Below, piece by piece: positions 49,685 through 58,408 of a stretch of DNA of 64,000 nucleotides; positions within the stretch are counted from its first letter, which is position 1, and each line of letters opens with the position of its first letter. A model generated the notes under the pieces. That model ran no database searches and was not told the DNA's origin. It saw only the letters and a program-made list of their open reading frames with translations. The DNA comes from Planctomycetota bacterium. GTDB lineage: Bacteria > Planctomycetota > Phycisphaerae > UBA1845 > UTPLA1. The stretch spans positions 1 through 64,000 of the forward strand of contig JADJRI010000019.1 in assembly GCA_016712275.1 (NCBI GenBank), given 5' to 3'. A program made the translations under genes and the position numbers.

Positions 49685-50278
49685 TCAAATCATGCGGTCG
49701 AATTCAGACCGTATCTCCCGCAACCGCTTGAGCACACGGTGCTTTGCGTTGTAAACCAGCTTCACATTCACGCCCAGCGTCTCAGCGGCCTGATTCGCAT
49801 CCTGATTTTCACGAACAACCAGTTCAAAAGCACGAAACGTGATCGGCTCGACTTCGCGACGAACCTGGTCGAGACATTGCTCGAGAAGGGCTTGTTCCCA
49901 TTCGCGATCCCATGTAAGCGACAAAGAGGCCTCATCGGCAATCGCAATTTGGGACAGCGAGCCAAGCTCGGACGACCCGGCGCGGATGTGACGGCGTGCG
50001 CCCTTTCGGCGCTCGTCCTGAGATTTGCGAAATGCGATTCCGAAAAGCCACTGGCTGAGCCGGCCCTTGGAGCGGTCATATTGCCCCTTGCGAAAAGATT
50101 CCGCGAAGGCGGCCAGTGTTTCCTGTGCGACATCCTCGGCGTCAGTATCACCGAGACCGGTGGACAGGGCGAAGCGAAAGACCGGCAGACGAAATCGGTC
50201 GACAAACTGGCTCCAAGCGGCGCGATTATCGAAATCGCGAAGGCTTGAGAGAACGGTTGATGTTGTAATCCACTCCAT
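49685..50278 (-). CDS. ECF sigma factor, planctomycete kinase-associated type
   Basis: A 197-residue sigma-70 family protein. Region 2 lies at about 15-80: WSQFVDRFRLPVFRFAL, DTDAEDVAQETLAAFAE (the DAEDVxQE motif) and GRLSQWLFGIAFRKSQDERRK. Region 4 lies at about 135-190: FRAFELVVRENQDANQAAETLGVNVKLVYNAKHRVLKRLRE, a helix-turn-helix. The distance between the two regions and the sequence around FELVVRENQDANQAA fit the sigma group coupled to Ser/Thr kinases rather than to a classic anti-sigma factor. It lies 87 bases upstream of the kinase gene on the same strand, most likely in one operon. No cognate promoter could be recognised in the window. Confidence 0.9.
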   Translation of the reverse strand: MEWITTSTVLSSLRDFDNRAAWSQFVDRFRLPVFRFALSTGLGDTDAEDVAQETLAAFAESFRKGQYDRSKGRLSQWLFGIAFRKSQDERRKGARRHIRAGSSELGSLSQIAIADEASLSLTWDREWEQALLEQCLDQVRREVEPITFRAFELVVRENQDANQAAETLGVNVKLVYNAKHRVLKRLREIRSEFDRMI

Positions 50279-50557
50279 GGTTGCAAGATCGCTCTATCCG
50301 GCTTTCCGCGTTCGGTTTGCAGGTAAGCCCATATGTCACATTGTACCCTGCCACCGACTGATATCGAAAACTGATCGCGATTTAATGGATGGTGCATAGC
50401 CAATTTGCAAAATGTCCTTAACGGGCCAATAACCCACCGGTTTGGAGTTCACCGAATTTCACGGACCTCGGCGAAATTTGCTTGAATTTTCTCGGACACT
50501 ATGGAAAATTAACTTGGCGGGTGTTAATACGTTGAGTCAAGTCTGGAGAAGCCACGG

Positions 50558-51565
50558 ATGGCCAGAAATAATAAGAACGATCGTAAGAAGCAGAAACGCG
50601 CGGAAAAAAAGCGGCTCATTAGAATTCAATCCGCCAGTCCATACAAACAAGCCGGCCGATTTGGTGAGGTCGAAGCGTGCTACATCAATGCCGCATGGAA
50701 GTCGGACGGCATCGCCTCGATCCATGTACTGCGCCGCAATCCCAATGGCGGTTTCTTGTTGGGACGATATCTCGTGGACATTTTTTGCCTTGGGCTGAAG
50801 GCAGCGCGTGTGGAAAAAGACTATACCATGGAGGAATTTCGTAGGAATGTACTGGAGGGCGCACCGGCCGAAGTCGAGCTTGCCCGAAGGCTGGTGGCTG
50901 GCGGCATTCGTTTTGCCCGGGTACACCATTTCAAGCTGCCGGCACATTACGATCGTTATGTGTCGTTATTGGGCGACCTCGGTGAAATCGATGCAGCCGA
51001 CGTTTCTGATTTTGGCGTGAATGGAAAGCTCCGATTCATTGGCGAATTAGATGAGCTTGGCCGGCGACTTATCGGGGTAAGCCCGAAAGAATTCATTTCA
51101 AGGCAGGATGTTGAATATATCGCGATGATGGGAAAATCGGAGTTGGGGGATTCTGAGCTTCGAGGCAACTCCGACGTAGAATCCGAATTTGGCAAGGAGG
51201 CGGAAGATTTCTTTGACGCAGTTGCAGAAGCGGCCGAGGATATCGCCGCAGAAGTTGAAGAGTGGTGTAAAGCCAACGGACGATTACCCAGCCCGTTTCT
51301 CCAGAACGCGGCTGAAGTCGTTTTGACGAGCGGCTATATTGCCCGTGAAGAGGACTCTCCCAGAATCGACTTTAATCGACGAGTGACGGAACTCATCAAC
51401 CAATCCATGGAATCGCTCCCTTTTTACTTGCGCGCGGAGGCAGATTCGGCCGTTGAGCAATTGCAACTTTTCCTGAGCAGCAAGGCTGCTACGGTGGTCA
51501 GCGATGCAAAGTCGCAAGACAAAGGGCGGCTGCGCTATGTTGAGTCGGACATGTATCAGAAGTAA
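50558..51565 (+). CDS. Conserved-looking hypothetical protein, basic N-terminus and acidic middle
   Basis: A 335-residue protein that I do not recognise. The first 20 residues are Lys/Arg-rich (MARNNKNDRKKQKRAEKKR), as in nucleic-acid-binding or ribosome-associated proteins. The next part, VEACYINAAWKSDGIASIHVLRRNPNGGFLLGRYLVDIFCLGLK, reads like a folded alpha/beta domain. Residues about 205-250 are strongly acidic (FGKEAEDFFDAVAEAAEDIAAEVEEW). No signal peptide. GGAGAAG stands eight bases before the ATG. It is divergent from the sigma-factor operon; the 280-base gap between them should contain both promoters (one weak candidate: TTGCTT, 16 bases, TATGGA). Confidence 0.75.
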   Translation: MARNNKNDRKKQKRAEKKRLIRIQSASPYKQAGRFGEVEACYINAAWKSDGIASIHVLRRNPNGGFLLGRYLVDIFCLGLKAARVEKDYTMEEFRRNVLEGAPAEVELARRLVAGGIRFARVHHFKLPAHYDRYVSLLGDLGEIDAADVSDFGVNGKLRFIGELDELGRRLIGVSPKEFISRQDVEYIAMMGKSELGDSELRGNSDVESEFGKEAEDFFDAVAEAAEDIAAEVEEWCKANGRLPSPFLQNAAEVVLTSGYIAREEDSPRIDFNRRVTELINQSMESLPFYLRAEADSAVEQLQLFLSSKAATVVSDAKSQDKGRLRYVESDMYQK

Positions 51566-51628
51566 CACGACTGGCGATTTGAAATGGCGTTTTTGGGGAG
51601 CATCGTCAAACCAGTGGGAGCGTGCCAA

Positions 51629-52135
51629 ATGCCTGAGGCCAATGACAAGCGAACACGGCGGAAATTTCTTCAAGACGGTGGCACGGCTGCGGCAGTCATA
51701 GCCGCCGTCACTGCTCCTGCGCTTTTGTCGGCCGCCGAGCCGGAAACGCGACGATCTACGAAGAATCGCAAGAAGATCATTGGCGGCAGCCCAAGTCCTG
51801 CATATTCGCGTGCGGTAAGGTTTGGAGATATGGTCTTTGTGGCCGGATGTGTGGGCGTCGATAAGAACGGCAAGATCCAGGACGATTTTGAAACGCAGGC
51901 GGGGCAGACGCTCCTGAATCTCAAGGAATCCATCGAGCGAAGCGGATCATCGATCCAGAATGTACTCAAGTGTACATGTTTTCTGAAAGACTACGCGAAT
52001 TTTGCGACGTTTAACAAGGTGTACCTGAAATTCTTTCCGAAGGATCCGCCAGCGCGATCGACCGTGGTCGTCAAGGACTTTGTGGTGGTGGGGGCGAAGC
52101 TGGAAGTCGACTGCGTTTGCTGTATCGATTCCTGA
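51629..52135 (+). CDS. RidA (YjgF) family protein with Tat signal
   Basis: The C-terminal 120 residues match RidA: SPAYSRAVRFGDMVFVAGCVGVDK, AGQTLLNLKESIERSGSSIQNVLKCTCFLKDYANF, and the active-site segment PPARSTVVVKDFVVVGAKLEVDCV, which holds the Arg that binds the substrate carboxylate and the conserved Glu. RidA removes reactive enamine/imine products of PLP enzymes, normally in the cytoplasm. Here a twin-arginine leader (DKRTRRKFLQDGG followed by AAAVIAAVTAPALLSAAE) predicts export in folded form. GGGAG lies about 11 bases before the ATG at 51629. Confidence 0.87.
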   Translation: MPEANDKRTRRKFLQDGGTAAAVIAAVTAPALLSAAEPETRRSTKNRKKIIGGSPSPAYSRAVRFGDMVFVAGCVGVDKNGKIQDDFETQAGQTLLNLKESIERSGSSIQNVLKCTCFLKDYANFATFNKVYLKFFPKDPPARSTVVVKDFVVVGAKLEVDCVCCIDS

Positions 52136-52170
52136 TCGCCGTGATTAACCATCGATTGTGAATGCGATCT

Positions 52171-53364
52171 TCAGGGGCTGCTTGATTTCAAATACAGGGC
52201 TTGCAGCTTCTGAATGGTCCTTTGGCAAGCCTTGACCGCCGGTTCGGAACCGGCGTTGGTGGCGACAAGAAGCGCGGTGTTCTTTTTCGGGGCGAGAATC
52301 ACCATGGCATACCAGCGGCCGTTGGAGCCGTCGTGTGCGAACATTTTGCCATCGGCCCAAACACGGTCGGCCTGAATCCATCCGAATCCGTATTCCTGCT
52401 TGAATGGATCGCTGTGCAACCTGTCGAATGACGCCTTGTTCAGGAGTCGCGGCTTGCCGCGCAGTGCATCGAGATGCAGTGCCGCATATTTGGCCCAGTC
52501 GCCGAGTGATGCGTGCGCCGTACCGGCGGGACCGATGACGGCCGGATTGTCCGATCCCGGGCCGGGTTTTACAGGCGAGTGCCAGGTAATCAATTTGTTA
52601 TGCCCACGGGGTTGATCGATCTTGTTGGCGCTGCCCGGCGCGCCGAAGCCGGCTGAAGACATCCCGAGCGGCTCGAACAAGTGCTTTTTCATCAGCACTT
52701 CGTATGGCTCGGCCATCACGGCTTCACACATGGCGCCGGCGATGGCAAATCCGTAGTTCGAGTAAGCGTAGGCAGAGCCGGGAGGGGTCGCCGGTTCGCG
52801 GCTGAGAACAATGGAGACCAACTCTCGCCGTTGAAGTTGCATGTCGCCCTGAAGCGACATGATCTGCGGGAAAAGGATCAAATCCGGAACGTGGTCATCC
52901 GGCAAACCGCTACGGTGGCAAAGCAGTTGTTCGAGTGTGACGGGGTGGAACTTCGGATTGATTTTGTCTTTCAGGCTGGAGAATACACCGCCGATGGTCG
53001 AATCCCACTTGAGTTTCCCCTGTTCGACCAGAATCGCGCAAAGGGTAGCGGTCATGGATTTGGTGCAAGAGCCGAGGTGAAACCGGTCGTCGGGTGTGAC
53101 GCGCGGACCCTTCTTGCCGGCGCGAAAGCCAACGGCGGTAATGTCGATCACTTGGCCATCGCGCAGAACTGCGGCGGCCAGGGCGGGGATGCCTTGGCGC
53201 GACCGAATTTTTTCGAGGGCGATGGAGAGGTCGTTGGCGTCGGCCGGCGCAGTCGTCGTCTGTTTCTCATCCGGTTTGATTGTTATGGCGTGTGCCCCGG
53301 CCATCGGATGCATAAAGAATGTCGGTAACAAACTTGCGATGAGTGCGAACCATGGCTTACGCAT
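52171..53364 (-). CDS. Secreted serine hydrolase, class C beta-lactamase family
   Basis: The signal peptide is MRKPWFALIASLLPTFFMHPMAGAHA. The active-site motifs of the class C beta-lactamase/EstB/D-Ala-D-Ala carboxypeptidase fold are in order: SxxK in LGSCTKSM, YxN in YAYSNYGFAI, and the third motif (HxG) in FAHDGSNGRW. The Ser is thus followed by Cys-Thr-Lys. Possible functions are esterase, peptidase or beta-lactam hydrolase; the sequence does not decide. I chose the ATG at 53364 because AGGGA stands about ten bases upstream and the signal peptide starts there. It is convergent with the RidA-like gene. Confidence 0.88.
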   Translation of the reverse strand: MRKPWFALIASLLPTFFMHPMAGAHAITIKPDEKQTTTAPADANDLSIALEKIRSRQGIPALAAAVLRDGQVIDITAVGFRAGKKGPRVTPDDRFHLGSCTKSMTATLCAILVEQGKLKWDSTIGGVFSSLKDKINPKFHPVTLEQLLCHRSGLPDDHVPDLILFPQIMSLQGDMQLQRRELVSIVLSREPATPPGSAYAYSNYGFAIAGAMCEAVMAEPYEVLMKKHLFEPLGMSSAGFGAPGSANKIDQPRGHNKLITWHSPVKPGPGSDNPAVIGPAGTAHASLGDWAKYAALHLDALRGKPRLLNKASFDRLHSDPFKQEYGFGWIQADRVWADGKMFAHDGSNGRWYAMVILAPKKNTALLVATNAGSEPAVKACQRTIQKLQALYLKSSSP

Positions 53365-53650
53365 GTCGTATTCCCTGTGTGGCCCTGATGCATACATCGT
53401 AGGCGATTTCAACAGTTCACGCTTGAGAAATGGACCGGGGTGGTATGCGCCACAGCAAAGCGATTGGCGATTACGCCACTAATCTGCAACCGCCTCGGGA
53501 AAACTGTGTCGCATTGAACTTGCCCGGTGCCCATTATCGCGGCGGGGTTGCCGTACATGGACGCGCGCGAGATCATGGGCCTTCGATATTCAATGATGGA
53601 TCGCGTCAATTTGCTTGGGTTGGATGAAATAAGCGGCAAACGGAGTCAGC

Positions 53651-53986
53651 ATGAATTACTACGAAATCTGGTTCAATCTGGCGGACAGCCACAAGGATCT
53701 GGAATTCGCGGAAAACCTGCAAGCCTATTTGGGTTGGCTGCAATCGAATGGCAAAATCGCATCGTGGCGTTTGTCGCGGCGAAAGTTCGGCTTCGGGCCG
53801 CCGGAGCTGGGCGAATTCCATGTGACGATTTCCTGCGAGACGCTGACGCAATTGGATGAGGCGTTTGCCGTGGTGGCGCCGCGAAGCGGTGAGTTGGAAA
53901 AACTGCACGCGCGCGTCTATTCCATGGTGACGGATTTTCGGGCGGGCCTCTATCGGGATTTTCCGGATGAGCAGCGCAAGCGATAA
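53651..53986 (+). CDS. Small conserved protein, DUF6614-like
   Basis: A 111-residue protein beginning MNYYEIWFNLADSHKDLEFAENL, with RRKFGFGPPELGEFHVTI in the middle and ARVYSMVTDFRAGLYRDFPDEQR near the end. From memory this agrees with the DUF6614 family, small alpha/beta (ferredoxin-like) proteins of unknown function. ACGGAGTC just upstream provides the ribosome-binding site. No signal peptide. It stands alone between divergent and unrelated genes. Confidence 0.72.
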   Translation: MNYYEIWFNLADSHKDLEFAENLQAYLGWLQSNGKIASWRLSRRKFGFGPPELGEFHVTISCETLTQLDEAFAVVAPRSGELEKLHARVYSMVTDFRAGLYRDFPDEQRKR

Positions 53987-54205
53987 GAAGGCCGTGAATT
54001 CCTGAGAATCCGGCAGCTTTGGTTTGAATCGCCCCGGGGTTGCGAATTTTGGTACTGTTTGAAGGAATTGAAGTACGAAATTTCCTGAAACTTGCACGGG
54101 CCGGAGGCCCATGCTCCCCAGTCTACTCCGTTACCCGGTGCAGGGGTCATTTACGTCGCCGGGACCTTTTTTGCTTCATCCTATTCCTCATCGGCGGTTT
54201 CCTTG

Positions 54206-54214
54206 TGTTATAAT
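54206..54214 (+). promoter_or_regulatory. Extended -10 promoter upstream of the HPPD gene
   Basis: TGT-TATAAT (TGn followed by a perfect -10 box) 64 bases before the HPPD start codon. No good -35 box is visible, as is usual for extended -10 promoters. Further upstream, at about 54097-54110, GGGCC-GGA-GGCCC forms a short hairpin. Confidence 0.6.
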
Positions 54215-54277
54215 GCAGCTTCGATTCGAAGCGGCCGCCCCGTCGGCGCTGCTCTCGATTCCTTGGAGCTTTGACCC

Positions 54278-55272
<995 letters not shown>

Positions 55273-55437
55273 TTTCGGCGATTTCCGACGCATAACCCCG
55301 ATTTCGGGTGTATGCTTTGTATAGGCGATCTTCTGCACAGCACAACATGCCATTCGGTGTGAGAATTGCGTTGGCGAGCCTCGAAGTGTTGGACCTCGCA
55401 TTTGAGGGGTGCGACGACATGCTAATTTACCTCTGAG

Positions 55438-57114
55438 ATGAGGAGTCGTCGGCACCGGACGGTGCCAGCCATGCCAACGAACGTGATTTTTTCTGCGATT
55501 CCATCCGGTTTCATTAAGTTTCTTGCACTATTCTTGGTTTCCTGCGGCCTGGGAGCGTCGCAATCTGTGGCTCAATCGACTTTCTATGTTGATGACAATG
55601 CCCCCGGTGACCCGGCTCCTGGTGATCCCGGCTTGGGAGATGCCGCGGAAGATGGATCGGTTGCGCATCCCTTTGACTCAATTCAGGAAGCAATCATTGC
55701 CAGTGTAAGTGGCGATACAGTTGAAGTACTTGATGGTACTTACGGTGGCGATGGCAATACAGACCTTGATTTTGGCGGTCGTTTGATCACCCTTCGCAGC
55801 CGAAATGGGCCGGACAATTGCGGCAACTGCGGCGGCGACGCGCGGGCTTTCATTTTTCATACGGGTGAATCGTCGGCAGCCGTTGTGTCCGGATTCACGA
55901 TTCAAAATGGGCACGCACGTCTTTCAGGCCCCTTTGGAGGCGGCGAGGAGGATCGTCCCCCGGATGATTACGGAGGCGGCATTTATTCCTTTGACACCAG
56001 CGTCGTGATCGAGAATTGTGTTATCAGGGATTGTGAGGCCGAGCGAGACGGTGGCGGAATTTATCTAAGAAAAGGCTCTCCAACGATTCGCGGCTGCACA
56101 ATACAGAATAACAGCGCTGACCGCGCCGGGGCTGGAATTCGATCCGAAGAGTCAACGCCAACCATTGAGGGTTGCATGATCCTCAACAATGTGACCGGTG
56201 TCGAGGGAGGACGTGGTGCCGGCATTTCGTGTGACGGGGGTGCGGCGGTCGCAGACGGCTGCAACATCACCGACAATCGGGCAAGATTCGGCGGAGCCGC
56301 CGGCATCTTTCTTGGCGCCGGTGGTCGAATGATCGATTGCGTCGTTCATTCAAACTCGTGCGCGGATAATTCCGAGGGCGGCATCGGTTCGCGGGGCGAC
56401 GTCCGGTTGGAGCGGTGCAAAATCACTGAAAACAATGCAATCGACGGGGCCGGCGTTTTTCATGCAAGTGGCAGGTTAACCGTGGTGAACTGCATCATCG
56501 CGCGTAATCGCGGCGTGAACCACTATGACGATGCGTCGGGCGCTGCGATTGAGTTTCGCGACCCTGTCGTCGTGATCAATTCCACGATCATGGACAATGG
56601 AGCGGCTGCCAATGCCGGTTCGGGCGGCATCAGTCAGCTCGAAGGCGCGGGAGAGCACCTGACTATGGTCAACAGCATTGTCTGGGATCTGGATTCGGTC
56701 ACGATTCCGACAGGTGCTTCGATCGAATACTCGTGCGTGATGGGCGGCTGGGAAGGCACGGGGAATATCGACAGCGATCCGAATTTTGTCGATGCGGAAG
56801 GCGGCGACTATCACCTGTTCGATGTTTCACCTTGCATCAATTCGGGATCAAATGATGTGCAAGGTCTGCCTGAAACGGACATCGACGGTGACAATCGCCT
56901 ACAGGGCGGCAATGTTGACATGGGGGCATTTGAGTCGGCTTTCGCTTCTCCCGGCGTGCCATGTGACGAAGGTTGCACTTTCAAACTCGGCGAGTGGCTT
57001 GCGTCGCTTTGCGGACAGGGGATGGCTCAGTCGTTGACTGCCTGCGTCGTACTGGCTTGCGGCGGCATGCTGGCCCGGGCGCACCGACGGCGCCCTAGGA
57101 GCCCGTTGCCATGA
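55438..57114 (+). CDS. Secreted right-handed beta-helix protein with C-terminal anchor
   Basis: The signal peptide is FIKFLALFLVSCGLGASQSVAQ. The start STFYVDDNAPGDPAPGDPG and the PFDSIQEAI region resemble secreted beta-helix proteins of planctomycetes. It is followed by parallel beta-helix turns (VIENCVIRDCEAERDGGGIYL, IRGCTIQNNSADRAGAGI, VVNCIIARN) and the closing choice-of-anchor type SPCINSGSNDV...TDIDGDNRLQGGNVDMGAFE. The last 60 residues hold a Cys-bearing hydrophobic helix and RRRPRSPLP, as in C-terminal sorting tails. A later ATG at 55471 is an alternative start. Such proteins often bind or cut polysaccharides; no catalytic site is visible. Confidence 0.83.
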   Translation: MRSRRHRTVPAMPTNVIFSAIPSGFIKFLALFLVSCGLGASQSVAQSTFYVDDNAPGDPAPGDPGLGDAAEDGSVAHPFDSIQEAIIASVSGDTVEVLDGTYGGDGNTDLDFGGRLITLRSRNGPDNCGNCGGDARAFIFHTGESSAAVVSGFTIQNGHARLSGPFGGGEEDRPPDDYGGGIYSFDTSVVIENCVIRDCEAERDGGGIYLRKGSPTIRGCTIQNNSADRAGAGIRSEESTPTIEGCMILNNVTGVEGGRGAGISCDGGAAVADGCNITDNRARFGGAAGIFLGAGGRMIDCVVHSNSCADNSEGGIGSRGDVRLERCKITENNAIDGAGVFHASGRLTVVNCIIARNRGVNHYDDASGAAIEFRDPVVVINSTIMDNGAAANAGSGGISQLEGAGEHLTMVNSIVWDLDSVTIPTGASIEYSCVMGGWEGTGNIDSDPNFVDAEGGDYHLFDVSPCINSGSNDVQGLPETDIDGDNRLQGGNVDMGAFESAFASPGVPCDEGCTFKLGEWLASLCGQGMAQSLTACVVLACGGMLARAHRRRPRSPLP

Positions 57115-57188
57115 CCTGTTTGTATTGACTTCTTTTCAGCGAAGCGCCTGACTGGTTCGTGGCTTGAACCGACACCGCGACGAACTCA

Positions 57189-58043
57189 TCAATGTGTAAT
57201 CACGGATCGGAATTTTGTATTGCTCCATCGCCCGGAGACGTTCCATCGTGCAAGCCCGAGAAGATCTGCGCCAGGCTCCACCTTGCCGCGCTCCGATGTT
57301 AAGACCGCTTCATAACCCGAGCCGCGCGCGGTTCGTTGCACGCGATTATCCAACTTTCCGCGCGGCACGGCCAGCGCTTTGATCTCACGCCCGGTCAGCG
57401 ATTCCAGATTCCGCTTCGACTCGATCAGCTCGGCCATCAATTCGGAATCCGACAACAAATTCAGCGGTCGATGCGTGACCCCGTGGGAACCGACATCGAA
57501 CCCCATCTCGCACCATGCTTGAAGCTGTTTACGGCTCATTCGTGGATCACTGCAGCGACCGGACTCGCATCCGAACACATACGCGTTCGGATCGGTCGTA
57601 ACAAACAGGGTCGCCGTCATGTCATGCTTCTTGAGAAGCGGCGCGGCGATGGTCAGCGCGCTTTCACAGCCATCGTCGATGGTAATGAGCACCGAATCGC
57701 GCTTCAAATCGCGCTCACCCTTTGCGAACGCGATGGCGTCCGAGAGCGCAACCACGTTGCGCCCGGCGGCCTTTAGTATTCTCAGATGATCGTCAAATCG
57801 TCCCGGAGTGATGGCATAAGCTTGTTGCTCCTTCGACAAGCGTTCGAACGCGGCTTGATCGACAAAGCGGTGGTACATAAGGCACAGCAACTTAGGCGCC
57901 ATAACGGTGGCTTGGCCTGTTCCTCTGTGCTGCAACGACGAACTGCCGCTTCGATTGGCGTCAACGTGCAAGCCCGCCGCGATCAGGACGAGAAAGAGAA
58001 GCGATTTTGCGACGTGAGGCATACCAGGCAATTCCTTATTCAA
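57189..58043 (-). CDS. Secreted polysaccharide deacetylase (NodB/IcaB type)
   Basis: The N-terminal signal is KSLLFLVLIAAGLHVDA. The catalytic domain starts LLCLMYHRFVD, typical of IcaB/PgaB-like deacetylases. Motif 1 is TIDDGCESALT (both Asp residues present) and motif 2 SHGVTHRPL (H-x3-H), so the metal site is intact, in contrast to the NodB-fold protein at 22273-23127. A Cys pair in VFGCESGRCSDP may form a disulfide outside the cell. It probably removes acetyl groups from GlcNAc in an exopolysaccharide or peptidoglycan. No partner gene for polysaccharide synthesis lies beside it. Confidence 0.87.
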   Translation of the reverse strand: MNKELPGMPHVAKSLLFLVLIAAGLHVDANRSGSSSLQHRGTGQATVMAPKLLCLMYHRFVDQAAFERLSKEQQAYAITPGRFDDHLRILKAAGRNVVALSDAIAFAKGERDLKRDSVLITIDDGCESALTIAAPLLKKHDMTATLFVTTDPNAYVFGCESGRCSDPRMSRKQLQAWCEMGFDVGSHGVTHRPLNLLSDSELMAELIESKRNLESLTGREIKALAVPRGKLDNRVQRTARGSGYEAVLTSERGKVEPGADLLGLARWNVSGRWSNTKFRSVITH

Positions 58044-58408
58044 ACCGCAGCCAATACATCAAAGGGTCGGACATATTACCGCATTTCGGGTATCGGAATA
58101 CAGATGGGTCACAGCATTCCGAAGCCAGACTCTCAAACATTTTTCGACAAACTGGCATGCATCGTGCATGAATCGGATGGATAGTCTGCTAGACTGTGGG
58201 GTATCGATGTCTCGCATGCGATATGCGGGTTTGCCCGCGAAGTGTGCGGCAGTTTACGCAGAGCAGCCGCATCGACCGGCTGATTATCAGACGCAATCCG
58301 TGGAGTCTTCGACTTTGAAGTCTAATTCGCTCTAATGAAATGCGAGTCGAATCCAGGAGTCCACGAAAAAGGGGAATAGGGCGCGCAGCGCGCTGTTGAG
58401 GGAGAAGT
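58044..58408. other. 365-base intergenic region, divergent deacetylase / multicopper oxidase
   Basis: No credible gene. A small hairpin AGTC-TGCT-A-GACT occurs near 58184-58197. Promoters for both genes should lie here but I could not identify a confident one. Two ribosome-binding sites at the right end (GGGAGAAGT before 58409, AAAGGGGGCGA before 58436) offer two starts for the next gene. Confidence 0.45.
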
